Of a stretch of 64,000 nt of DNA, positions 21,974-34,402 are shown one piece after another. The position numbers and the translations under genes are program-made. Below the pieces are notes generated by a model that did not search any database, was not told the DNA's origin, and was given only the letters and a program-made list of their open reading frames with translations. Numbering within the stretch: the stretch's first letter is position 1; each line of letters begins with the position of its first letter. The stretch spans positions 1 through 64,000 of the forward strand of contig JAURVB010012927.1 in NCBI GenBank assembly GCA_033002965.1, given 5' to 3'. The stretch comes from Piper betle (Eukaryota > Streptophyta > Magnoliopsida > Piperales > Piperaceae).

Positions 21974-24900
21974 TGTAACACCCCAAATCCGGTTCACGCT
22001 CGTGAACCGAACCGGCATGTTACAGGCCCCGGTTAGGTCGGCTAATGCGAACCTAACTCGTGCGGATCCAATCTCGGCGTCTTAAGATGAAGATACGTTC
22101 TGTCATGAATGAATGCATGCACAAAATCCTAACATGGCACTACATGAATGACATACAAATTAAATTTCACACCATCACAATTACGAGCAAAATCGATGAA
22201 AATTCTGAAGTAAAACTAACAGGGTCTCCCCTAAAAGTGCAATTATGGGCCCACCCTGTCAAAATAATATATATACAAATATGTCGGCATGCATTAACAA
22301 TCACACAAAATCTCATTTATAACATATTCATTCTGAAGCTCGGGTCTCAACCCACTACGCTTCTGCTGCTCAACTCTGATCATATTTTGCATTCTATTAT
22401 CTTGTCTTAGCATTTCATTCACATCATATCATCATGCTCAAACATTTACTCATGTCATTCACAATATAATAACATAATAACACAAAATTAAACATTCAGA
22501 AATCTAACATGTGTGTGTACAAGACCTCATTGCTCCTCCGTCCAAGCTGGCTCCTCCAACTCGTGATTATTACCTACATATAGTATAAGAAACACGTCAG
22601 TAACAAGTGTTACTGGTCCGGAAAATAAAATAACTATAACAAGCTGGCTATGAGAGCAAACTCTCATATGAAAGAAAACCATATACTTCCTCAAGAACAC
22701 TCTGAAGGGCACTACTGAGGAGCCACTGGGCTGCAGACCCGGTAGCATCCCGAACTTACTGCTGCTGGTACTGTGCTACTCTCAGCACTTCTTTTTCAGT
22801 ACTTCTCGTGAAACTTTATCCTAAGCCCTCTCCTTACCTCCATATTTCTCCTGGCCTTGAGCACGAAGGCCGAGTACTCTCAGGCAGTCGCCTTTAGTAC
22901 CCTTTGAACCACAAGTCCGGACATGCGCTGTACTAAACAGTACCCGTAAACCTCCACGTTCTCCGGGTGTGAGGAACTCAAACGCGGAGTTGTCAGGATC
23001 CCTCGGGAATGGAACAGTCCGCTGGCACTAATCCAGAGCCCGCTTTGACTGTCACGGCATCCTCTGCATGGTACGTGCAGTCGGTTTCTCCATCTCTCGT
23101 CTCACTGAAAACTCGATAAAACTATATATATAGGCCTGGGAAGGGATTCATATAATAGGCCCGAAGGCAACTTGTGGTGGATCTTGTTTTCGAAATCATC
23201 CTCGAGGGATCTCATCCTCGAGGGGTTATTAATCCGGAAATATTCGATTAAATGGCCCGAGTTAAGTGGGATCCAATAAAACGCCACTTAACCCGCCCTG
23301 CAATAATAAAATAAACATACAATGGAAGAGCGTAAAACAAGACGAGTCCTAAACGGACCTGGTAGAAGCTCCAAGCGTGTCATCGCGCCTAGGCGGCGAG
23401 CTCCTATTCCGTACCTACACATCAAAACTAAATACTAACGCCCGCTAACTAAATGATGCATCAAGCTCAATAACATCACAATCACAATGCAAGCATCCAT
23501 CAACATAACAATCAGAAAATCATAAAAATTAATTAATCCTAGCTCATCCTATTCATACTAATTTTATTACGTGTCTATAACTTATGCCGTGGTCACTTAT
23601 CATGCTCTGACCTGATCTACTTCATTAGATCTACTGAACCTTCATTCACACTTAATCTCATCATGCAACTCATCGTTTCATCCATCATTAAACATTAATC
23701 ACATCACTAATCATAAATATGAAAATAATTCTACCCATCCTATTCCTACCAATTTTATTGTATTTTTCCTAAGTTACATTACTCGATTATCATGCTCAAT
23801 TTACTTACTTCATTAAATCCCTTAACCTCCATAAACTATCAATCACATCATAAATCAATCCTAGCATGTTGTGATAACAATCATCATCAATTTTAAATAA
23901 TCAAATCAGAGGTAATTATACCTCACGTCGTCGGCAATCGGCGACGGCTAGGGTTCCGTCGCGCATCTCGGAGCTCGAATTCGGCGCTCCTCGGCGTCCG
24001 ATGTTCGATCGAGTCCAACTGGGTGAGCTCCGCGGAAGATCCGGTGAATTCCAGCGAATTCCAGAAATTCCGATTTTCCGGCGGTTTTCCGGGAGCCACT
24101 GGCGGTTTTCCGGCGACTTCCGGTGGTTTTCCGGCAACAATCGCCGGCGGCGTCTACTAGCTGGATAGGGGTCATATAGGGTACCATTGGAACCGGCTCG
24201 GCGAGCCCGACACATCCACGACGTCCACATGGTCGGCCGAGGCGGTGGCTCGCCGGAAAAAGGCTAAACAGACCCGGCGGCGATGGGTCGCTAGATCCGG
24301 CCGGCCACGGTGGCGACGGCCTCCGTTCCAGTCGGGGAAGGCAGCTGAGGGGTCGAGGACGTCGAGCCGACCACCTGATCGTGGTGGCGACGGTCGGCGG
24401 CGGCGCGATCGGCGACGCGACCAAAACCTTGCCGCGGCGCTACGCACGGCGATTCCGGCGTCACGGCGGCCCGATTGGGGCCGGACTTGGTCGGGGCAGC
24501 ATGGCGACGGCGTCGCCGAGCTGGGCGGCGTCGGTCGACGGCCGGGCGGCGCCGACAGCGGCGGCGGTGGCGCGCGAACAGGGGCGGCGCGGCACGAGGG
24601 TTTGGGCGTGGGGGAGAAAACGTCGGGGGTGTGTGTGGTGGCAAACTCGTAAATATTACTTGACTCGTCTCCGGCTCGAGTCAAGTATAATAACTAAGTC
24701 GTATTAAATCCCAAAAAAAATTCATAAAAATCGGGAAAAATCCCGTAACATCAAACAATACCAAAAATCATAATGATATGCTCTAGAATTATCAACCCAC
24801 CCAAAATGCCCGTAACGCGTCCTAACGCGGTAAACGGCCTAAAACTAATTCTACGATCCACTATATATAAAAATAAAAAAAGACTGGCATACTCTCATAT

Positions 24901-25095
24901 ATCTGAGAACTCATTCTGTTCTGCTGTGTTCATGACGTTATCATCATATACTTGGGTACGCATGACCCTCATAGCTCATACACGTGACCGGCGTCGGCTC
25001 GGTACACGTGTCCTGAAACCGACTCAACTCGAAAAATAACGGTCGACCCAACCGGTTCTGAATATAAAACCCTAACTCGAATCGTGGGTTTTACA
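21974..25095 (-). mobile_element. Complete Tekay-like LTR, subtype A, antisense, no matching TSD
   Basis: It runs from TGTAACACCCCAAATCC to GTGGGTTTTACA, 3122 bp. By eye it is over 90 percent identical to the LTRs at 12307 and 53442 in the aligned terminal parts. The five bases outside are GCAAC and ACCTT, which do not match, although both flanks belong to the same older LTR. Either the duplication has been lost or the insertion was followed by a rearrangement. Hairpin stems are at 23261-23269 and 23284-23292. A block of GGTTTTCCGG repeats lies at 24055-24140. The Pro/Arg-rich open frames at 24172-24684 are by-products of the GC-rich region. Confidence 0.85.
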
Positions 25096-27165
25096 ACCTT
25101 CCCTCCTATCATCCTTACCAAAAATTGTGTTGTCTATTGTGCTTGTGTGCTTAAGTTTTTTTAATTTTGTCGTATCATATCTATGTAGATCTTTGTAATA
25201 GTAGTTGTTTGGTCTTAGTTTCATTATTTGTGGAGATGTAAATAAATAGTTATGATTTTTACACCTTTGCTATGTATGTTATGTGCACTATTTCAATAGA
25301 TCTGCCATGTCTAATGTTGCAGGAGTCCATTTGGCATGATTCTTATCTCATATTACTACTTACTAGTAGATCTACATGTTTTATGTATCATGTTTCATTT
25401 TATGATTATTTATAGGTTTCAAACTTATTGAAAGGTGGCAGCTTTTACGGTTAAGTGACTTAGCCACCCCTTTCCCCAATTTGCACACCTTGTTGTAGAT
25501 GTTATTTTGTTGCAATCTTTTGCATGCTTATAGGGTTGTATGTTAGATAACTCATATTAAATTACCAAGCTAAATAAATGTCAATAAAGTCAGGAACAAA
25601 ACCTTTGTTGTATGCTTGTTGTGACAAACCTTGATGTTTAAGCTGCTGTTTGCCTAAGTTGTAAGTTGTAATAAAATGTGTGAAAATTATGTAATATGCC
25701 ACTAAGTATAAAACTGTAACTAAGTAAGTTTGGGGTTATTTTAGTTCCATCTATGAAGTTAATAAATTTGGTATATTCGAGTGTAGAATGGACGGTAAAA
25801 CCTTAGTTCCTTTGCATGGTTTGTAAAATACCAAACCCTAGTCATTTGTAGTGAAATTTCCTGAAATTTCACCCAATCCATAGGGTAGTCCCTACTTGAT
25901 TACCTAAAAATTTGGCAGCCTTTAGATGGGTAGACTAGCCAGTAGAAATTTCCCAAGCTATAGTGGTTCAATGAGGTCCAGAAATGTTTGTGCCATTGAC
26001 TTTAATTCCCAAATTTCTTCATACCAAAATACTTGGATTTTTGGTATGAAATGTTTTGCAAATGTACTTTAAGGTGTTGGCTAAGCCAATTTACCTAGGC
26101 CCTTTTGGAGTCTCCAAGCCCATGAATAAACATTAGGAAGTTTGGTACACAATTGGGAAACAAAGTTCCTAGCACCTTAGCATGATCTTTTTGTCATATT
26201 AGCCTATGGGTCAATACTTGTAAATTTTCATGTCTGACGCTTAGAATTTCAAGGTCCAACATTCCAAATTTCTACCAATTTGGAGATCATTTGGACTGTC
26301 CAAAAAATCATCGGGTTAAACCCGTTAGATTAATTAAGGATGGATGATTAGAGTATTTATTCACTAATTATACTGGGAACCCCTAAACCATAATTAAGAT
26401 TCCCTAATAAGGTTTAATGAATAATTAAGTAAGATAATTAAGTTAATTAAGATTCTTAGTGTGTGTACTTGTGTAAAGGTTTTGTCTCATTTTTAGTGCT
26501 ATATTATATCCTTGATTATGTGATATTTCACCGAATTTTAGACGATGGGATGGTAATAATGGCGTTTTATCAGTCCTACCGGATGAGATCCTTTGATGGT
26601 TTCAGACAATAGGACGGTAATAATGGTGTTTCATTTTTCTGTAGTTTAATAAAACGTTAAGAATGAGATCACTTGATGATTTTTGAACTTGAGCTTTAGA
26701 AAGATATTATAATTAATATCCCTACCTAGGCCTATTATAAACTATTATGAGGGTTTCAAAGTTTACTTGTGTGTTGTCCACATATAGATTGGTGGATCAA
26801 CTACTTAGTCGTGTATAGATTGCCGGCTTGTTGTGTGTGATACTGTCACGCTTAGCGTGCCGGCTCATCTTAACCCATTGTAAACCAAGCTTAGTGTGCA
26901 AGTTCATCTCATTGCATTACTTTACTTAGCACACCTGTTCATCATATTGCAATACCGTGCTTAGTGTACATGTTCAGCTCTTTGTTTGAGAGTGCATAGC
27001 ATGCTTCTCATCCTCCATCTATTTCTTTGTGAGTAATTCTAAACTTTTAGCATTTTATCGGGTAAGAGCTGGCCCATTTGCTACTTTAACACATCAGTAG
27101 TTATTTATTTGATTGCTAGTAGATATCTTATATATATGTAGGTGAGATTCCATGGTAATAGTCGT

Positions 27166-30119
27166 TGTAACACCCCATTTCGGCTCACCCGTGAACCGAC
27201 CTAGAAATGTCACCGGCGACCGAACCGTTCGCTAATCTACTCGATTCAGTTAAGCCGACCAGGATCTACTCTCGGCGTCTCAAGATGGAGATGCAAATGT
27301 GAAATGCATGAATGAAAACAATTGGGTTCTAACGCGGTCCTACATGCATGCTATGACGTGCAAGCAAAGACAAAACAAAACAATAAATGAGAAACCAAAA
27401 GAAAATGTATACTACTACGGAAAAACGGACAGAATTTCCCTTAAAAGTGCAATAAGGGCTAACCTGTCCACAACAAAGGTATATAAATATTTTATGAAAA
27501 TACGATAAAACGTAACAATCTACCGTGACATTAAATTATTATCTTTTTCGTTTCAGTTGAACCAAGCCTGAACTCCAAACTTACTACTCATTCACATTCA
27601 TCCATTCATTTCATATCAAGCAATTTATTCGAACAAACACATCAAAATTATCATTCATGTAGCAATAACACACCGTCATTATAGATTACGCACGACAGGT
27701 ACATGTGTGCGCGGTTCCGTGCTGCTCCTCCGCAGTCCCGACAGCTTTCATCCCTCACATTTCTCACCTACATATATATAGAAAAACCGTTAGTAATGAG
27801 TGTTACCGGCCCGGAAAATAACTAATATCAATCTGGCACAGGAGAGCAAACTCTCCTATTGAATGAAAACCATATACTTCCTCAAGAACTCTCATCAGGG
27901 CACATACGGGAGCCGTCGCCCTCGGGTCGACAGCGTCCCCCTATCTTTCACATTCTCATGCCTCGGCCTTTTCTCTATCGCTTCTCGCATCAAATCTCAT
28001 TCCTTTCCGCCCTCTGCACCTTCCATATTACTCTTGGCCTTGAGCACGAAGGCCGAGTACTCTCAGGCAGTCGCCTTTAGTACCCTTTGAAACCACAAGT
28101 CTAGACATGCGCTGCAATGCAGTACCTGTGAACCTCCACACTTCTCCGGGTTTGAGGAACTCAAAGGTGGAGTTGTCAGGATCCCTCGGGAATGAAACGG
28201 ACCGCACACCATTCCAGAGCCCACTATCGACACACACGTGCCCGCTCGCGTAGCACGGTAGTCGGATTTTCCTCATTCAATCTCTCACAAAACACAAAAA
28301 CTATACATATATATAGGTCTGGGTTGGGATTTATACAATAGGCCCGAAGGCAACGTGAGCTGGATCTGAAGTTCGAAAACAAACTCGAGGGATCTCATCC
28401 TCGAGGATTATTAATCCGGAAAATTGTTGGCTAAATGGCCCGAGTTAAGTGGGATCCGATAAAATGCCACTTAACACGTCCTGCATGTAATAAATCAAAT
28501 ACACAATAGAATAGCGTAAAACAGAGAACGAGTCCTAAACGGACCTGGTAGAAGCTCCAAACGGGTCCACACGCCTGGGCGGTGAGCTCCTACACCGTAC
28601 CTACACAATCAGGCTAAAAACTAATGCCCGCATGATGAATCACACATCCTATAGCATGCACACACAATCAACACAATCAACACAATCACGCATCAACCAT
28701 CACACATCAACCTAACACTGATCAATTCTAGCAATCAATTCTAGCAAGTCTACTTAGGCTAGCTTGCATTAGATCATGATCATCACCTAGTTACCCTAAT
28801 TAGTTTCTTAGTCTTCATTTTTAACAACACTCAACCAAACAATTTCATATTTCTATTCTTAATCAAACCTACATTAAATATATATATATATATATTTATA
28901 ACACACACACAAATCCTGGCATGCAATTCTAATAACCAATATTTTTAAATAATTAAATTAAAATAAATTATACCTCGCGTCGTCGAAAATCAGCGACGGC
29001 TAGGGTTTCCATTTCGTGGCTCGAAACTCGAATTCGGCACCTAGCGGCGTCCGAAGTCCGATCAGATTGGATCGGGTGCGTTCGGCGGGTGATCCGGCGA
29101 ATTTCCTACGAATCCAATTTTCTAGCGGTTCCGACGGTTTTCCGGCAAGTGTCGGCGGTTTTTCCGACGGTTTCCGGCGATGATTCGGGACGGGGCAATC
29201 AGGGGGTCTATCGGCACCAGCTCGACGAGCTTGGTCCGATGGTGGTGTCAAACAAGGCAGCCGAGGCGGCGATGGCCATCGACGGCGGTGTTGAAAATGG
29301 GCGGCGGTGGCGGCATGCTCCGATCGGGGCTGCGGCCGGCCTCGACGGCGGTCGGGATGGTGGGGGAAACGTCGGCGACGGCGAGGGGGTGGTCATTGGG
29401 GCCACAACGGCGGCGGCGCGGCCCGGACGGCGGTCGGAATCCGGCTCGAAGTGGCGGCGGCCGAGGTGGTTTCGTGGGGCGATTCCGGCGTTGTGGCGGC
29501 GAGACGGTGGCCGGGGTGGGTCGTGGCGGCACGACGACGGCACAACGGGGCGGGGCGGCGTTGATCGGCGGCTGTACGACGTCGGCGGCGGCTGCGGCGG
29601 CGACGAGCATGAGGCGCGGCGAGGGTTTGGGTGAAGAAGGGTCGGGAGGGAGAAAAATACCCTCAATGGCAGTTTCGTAAATAAGTATTGACTCGATTCC
29701 TACTCGAGTCAAAATAATATCTAGTTCGTAATAAATTCTAAAAAAAATCTAGAAAAATATGGAAAAATTCTATAAAATAAAACAAACACAACAACATCCA
29801 AATGACATGCTCTATAACTAATAACCCACCCGAATATAATCCAACGCATCCTAACGCGTTATTCGGCCTAAAACTATTTCTACGATCAAACATATAAAAA
29901 GAAAAAAATACTGCATACTTTCATATATTCAGATAACTCATATCTCACCATCTTCTCGACGTTATCATCATATATTCAGGTACACCTGACTCTCATCGCT
30001 CATAACTCACGGCTGGTCTCGACTCAGCACGCGGTTCATGAAACTGACTCGACTCGAACCAACGGTCGAACCGACTGGTTCGGTAACGTAAAACCCTGAC
30101 TCGAGTCACGGGTTTTACA
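27166..30119 (-). mobile_element. Solo LTR, Tekay-like subtype B, TSD GTCGT
   Basis: TGTAACACCCCATTTCGG to CACGGGTTTTACA, 2954 bp, with the exact target duplication GTCGT at 27161-27165 and 30120-30124. It keeps the whole landmark order of subtype A but differs throughout, and it is the closest relative of the partial LTR at 62160-64000. Hairpin stems are at 28444-28452 and 28467-28475. The GC-rich part (29000-29640) gives long open frames on both strands with Gly/Arg or Pro/Arg composition. I regard those as artefacts. Confidence 0.92.
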
Positions 30120-30430
30120 GTCGTAGTATAAGTAATTATTTTTTTCAAATCAGTAAATAATTTATTTCATTACTAGCATATATATTATATATAAATGTAG
30201 GTGAGATATCATTGTGATAGCCGCTGTGGGCAAGCAGATTGGAGGGCTCATGGCAGGGAAAAGTTATGTGTATGCTATTTTTTCATGTGGAACTTATTGT
30301 ATTAAGTCTTGGTGTTGAAATATTTTGAGGACTTGTGCCTTGGATGGCATGTACATGATAGCTGGAGTTTGGGTTATTTCGTCTGTGTACACACTGTGTT
30401 TTCTTTACTATGATTATTATCGTGCAGGGT

Positions 30431-33300
30431 GATAACTTTGGGGTAAGATCTAATAATCTTGAACAGGGTGTGGTGCGTAAGCCTCAAAGTCCCGGATCTG
30501 ATGTCTGAGCAACTAAGGTACACTAAACTTATTTAGTTGCAACTGTGTGTGTGCTGAAGTAATTTGGATGGGAAGAGCTTATGGGTCACACCGCGTGAAG
30601 ATTCTATGTGAAGACCAAGTGTTCGAGTATGATGTCCTAACACTTGAAGAATGCCCATTGTTAGTAGTTAATTGTAATATATATGTAAGGTATATGGAAT
30701 AGGTAACCATGAACCCTGTGACCCTATCCTTAGTACTTAGCATTATGTAGTAGCTACTTAATTCAAAGATGGAATAAAGTACAAGAATTGGACCATGCCT
30801 TAGCAATATTAAGTTTGAACCTCCAAGTTATAGGAGAAGTATCTATTGTACCCTCGCTAGAGTGTCCAGAATCTAACGTAGCTAGGAGAGCATATTATAT
30901 ATGTAAAGTCATCCTCTTAGTTGCAAGGGAGGTGCTATCTCTCTTGTATCTCAGAGTGGTAATAGTAGGAGCCCCTTTAAGCTAAGATACCTCCCATAGC
31001 AAGTATGATTAGCATGTATCATATAGTAGCCCTGAGGGTTTCCATCTTTAGCCTAACTAATAGCTTTTCAAATTATAATAACCTGGTTTGATCTGTGTCC
31101 GGACCAAAGTAGGGTCACTTACATGGAGAATCTTTGATAACTTGTTTAGTCTACGATTCGTTCGGCAGGCAATTGAGCAGAAGATAACGAACAGTGTAGT
31201 TCGACATCAGATCAACATTGCTTCAGCAGATAGATTGGCAGCCGATCATGGACTAGAAAGAGGCAAAACAAAACAATTCTAGTGAACAAAAGTGGTTGGC
31301 AGACAATTGGTAGATCGTTTGATAGCTAAACAACACCTAGAGGACAATCGGCAGTTGGACATTGCCTAGATTTGCCATAACTAGTCGTTGAAAAGGATGA
31401 TGTGGCAAATTAAAAGGCATAATGACTAATATTCTTAGCTAAGGCTTCTTGGGGTATAAATAGGGCCTTAAGGAGTGCTGCATTTAGAGCAACAATTAAG
31501 AGGTTACAAGCTTGGAATATTTGATTAGTATATCAAGGTGCTTGTATTAAAAAAATTTTCACTTTCATATTTGAGAGTGTTATATTAATCTAAGGCATGT
31601 ATACTATTGGTTTGTGAGATTATTGCTCGTGTATTGAGCTACTTGTTATTGTTGTACTATTTCAATGCATCATATAAGTGCACGCATCAACTAAGTAATA
31701 GAGCGATGAGGAGTATCATTCCCATGAGAATTTATTGTTTTTGCCTTATACTTAGTACAACATTTAAGCTATTCTCTCAAATATAAGTAGGTAGGAGCAG
31801 AGATGATTAAGGAAGTAAGCAAATATAACATTGTTCTAACTGAAACACGTCCAATGTAAATGCATGAAACTAAAAACCGTAATGATAATATGCTAAACTA
31901 ACTACTTCGTGATCCAATTGATAAAGTTCTTTCTAAGAAAAGTGAGATTTGGGATGGTTAACTTCACTTAATTTACTTATAGAGTAAAATTACTAGTTAT
32001 ATCTAATCACTTATGATGCGTATCAATATCTGTGGAAACAGTAGTATTTGTAAAGGTTTTTCGCTATGTATTACAATCTACCGCCTTTGCCTCATCCCAC
32101 ATCTCTCAGCAAACAAAACAAGCCTAGTGCATTGCAAACAACTCCCCAATGTAGATGTCTATAAAATCAAGTGTATGTCTATCGAAGATTCATAAACTAT
32201 TTCAATCAATGATATTAATGAATTCATTATGTTTAGGTAAACTTAAATCTTTTGATTATACAAAGGTTAGTTGTGCCTTTGAGGTATTAAGACTAGAAAT
32301 TAGATAATCAACAAACAACCACACGCAATAAGATAGATAATAACAATCTACATTGCATTTCTTCTAAGATCTATTGGTATCCCAGATATATACAAAATTA
32401 CCCCATGAAAGATTTAAGAAACATTATTGAGTATATCAAGTAAAACAACATAAGAAAAGAAGATGAAAATAGTTATACAAATCTGGTTCATTGAGTTTTG
32501 TGCTCAAATCTTCTCTCCAACTTTGTTGTTTCCTTCCAACTAGATTTATCATGCCTCTTCTTCTTAAAACTCCAAGACTTTCCTCTGTACACTTAGAAGA
32601 AGTGAAGATCTTGAAGGGCTTGGGTTTGGAAGTAGAGGAAAATTGGTCACTTCTAAAATTTCTCCTCCATTTTCTGTTCATGAATAAGTTGAATATATAG
32701 AGAGCATTGTGGGAGTACGTGGTTACAAGGCAACTTCCATGAAGCTTCCTAATCTCCAACTACTACAGGAGTTATTACTACTTATTATTACTCACATGTG
32801 AAACACACTTCTTTCATGGCCAGCAAGGCATTTATCCTCAATAAATTACTTTGTAGCATAGTTGAGTTGGTGAGGTTATTGTTTTGAATATCATCATTGG
32901 ATTATATAAAAGTGTTGCACACAAACATTTGGTGGAGGTAAGTCTATTCTTAAACAGCTTGGTCTTTAACAACTGTGCCTAAAATGCTCATCTTATGGCT
33001 CCAATTAGTGGGCATGGCATGATTAGGTATAGCTGTCCACAAACTAGGGACATGTACAGATTTGCATGTTACCATTTTGCAGGATTGTCTCACCCGTGTT
33101 GGCAAATTCTACATGAGGTCCAACCTAAGATCAGATGGTGTAGCCACTCTCTTCCATCATTCTTATAGTTTCCTCTTGGGGATTAAAACATGCTAAGTAT
33201 AACAACCAACTAATACACATGAAATGAAAATGCTTGTCCTTGTAAAGATGATATATTTAATCAGAAAGAGATATATAAATGCTGGTATTAATATTTTATC
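30431..33300. other. Unassigned repeat-like DNA without genes
   Basis: I see no frame matching a known family. 31080-31690 contains GGGTATAAATAGGGCC with A/T-rich flanks and short recurring words (GGCAG, GATTGGCAG). This looks like the promoter part of an unidentified LTR. 31690-33070 has the texture of another old LTR-element end, but I found no terminal repeats, primer-binding site or polypurine tract. An antisense frame at 32759-32436 (107 residues) resembles nothing known to me. Confidence 0.3.
31455..31462 (+). promoter_or_regulatory. TATA box in LTR-like promoter sequence
   Basis: TATAAATA is embedded in GGGGTATAAATAGGGCC, a strong plant core-promoter context typical of LTRs. No gene follows within 1 kb. 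Confidence 0.35.
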
Positions 33301-33990
33301 AATTGTTATTGAAAACTTTGTTTATTAGGTAATCCAATTATAAAATAGGGCAAACACCTAGATTATTTTTATTAGGTAATCCAATTATAAAATAGGGTAA
33401 TCCAATTTTAAGGTCAAAATTGGCTAAACTAAGTAATATAATGGGCTATTTTGACTTTGGTGATCACAAGCTCACCTAAATTATTTTTATTCTATCCACA
33501 ATGGCCCATTTCGCATCAAGAAACATCAAATAGAGTTCTAACTTGATACCTTCCTCATATTCTTTGAAAAAAAACTCAAACTCATCCTAATTCTATCTGA
33601 AAACAATGTTTGAAATAAAACTTGCTAAAAATAATGTAAAATAAGTCATTATCACAACAACATCATCAAGTTTATACCTCAAATATTCATCTTACCCTGC
33701 TTAAGACAGATTAAGATTGACTGACAACAATGACCTGTATAACTATATATAAAACTCATTTCAATCATAAAGCATTTAATACTCAACCATAACATAATAA
33801 TGTACCAAAATGCCATAGCATCACCTAATAAGTATTGGTTCAAAGTTATACAGGCAAGATTGGGTCTTACCCCCAAACTCAAAATTAATTATGTAGTCAT
33901 AATTATCAAGTCAATCATTCATTACCACTAAAATAGTTTAACAGACAAATTATAACCAAGAGAGGATAGAAGGGTTTATAATTGCTCATT
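33301..33990. repeat. Intergenic, with a short direct repeat
   Basis: TTTATTAGGTAATCCAATTA followed by TAAAATAGGG occurs at 33321-33350 and again at 33368-33397, 47 bases apart. The rest of the interval holds nothing I recognise. Confidence 0.5.
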
Positions 33991-34402
33991 TTATTCATCC
34001 TTGCCCGAGCTCGTGGCATTACGTCCAAATGTAAAATGTCCAGTTAGTGGTTCTCCTCCTTCCAAGTGTGTCACGATCTCCTCTTCAGATTCATCTTCTT
34101 TGATTTGCTTCTGCTCAACTTTGGTGTGGTGGTCGCACTGTCTACTACTTCCCTTTTTGTTTTGATGTGATTGGGAGCTTTCTAGATTTGGGTTGGTCTT
34201 TCTTTTTGAGAGTGGTTGTTGCCTTAGCCTTGCTAGTATGAGTTGCATGATGTGCTTTGATGAAACAGCTTGGCATCCTTGCAAACAAAGAATCCGATAA
34301 AATAGGAAAGTTAGAGATGTCTTCGTTCTTCTTCTTTTCTTCAAGGATTCGCTTGTTCCAATCTAGATAATAATGTGCAAATGCTAGTGATTTTTCTTGC
34401 AT
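33991..34402 (-). CDS. Unrecognised lysine/serine-rich open frames
   Basis: Two overlapping minus-strand frames cover this interval: 34402-34145 (85 residues, from MQEKSLAFAHYYLDWN) and 34344-33991 (117 residues, ending in FGRNATSSGKDE). The second is hydrophilic, rich in Lys, Gln and Glu, with an acidic KEDESEEE patch. The composition is not that of the GC-rich LTR artefacts, so a decayed gene or a gag-like fragment is possible. I cannot match it to a family, and the two frames may be parts of one frameshifted sequence. Confidence 0.2.

Larger units (their letters stand above)
21115..30430 (+). mobile_element. Old subtype-C LTR, sense, split by two younger LTR insertions
   Basis: It begins with TGTAAAACCTAGGC at 21115, the 5' terminus of the family. 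Its pieces are 21115-21973, 25096-27165 and 30125 to about 30430, interrupted by LTRs at 21974-25095 and 27166-30119. Shared motifs with the antisense copies at 5640-7436 and 10560-15990 run across the first break. They include TATAAATAGG at 21781 on the left and GAGTCCATTTGGCATGATTC near 25323 on the right. Two imperfect copies of 'TATATATGTAGGTGAGAT' flank the second insertion (about 27128 and 30190). The 3' end near 30.4 kb is uncertain. No coding sequence is present. Confidence 0.6.

Noticed and set aside
24172..24684. Long overlapping open frames on both strands (up to 170 residues)
   Set aside because: They lie in the GC-rich block of an LTR, overlap on both strands and are Pro/Arg/Ser or Gly/Arg-rich. 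Their frames are not kept in the other copies.
29089..29712. Open frames of 152-181 residues on both strands
   Set aside because: Same GC-rich block in the solo LTR at 27166-30119; composition artefacts with no domain.
31080..31690. Endogenous pararetrovirus promoter
   Set aside because: Only a TATA motif suggests it; no coat-protein, RT or movement-protein motifs were found nearby.
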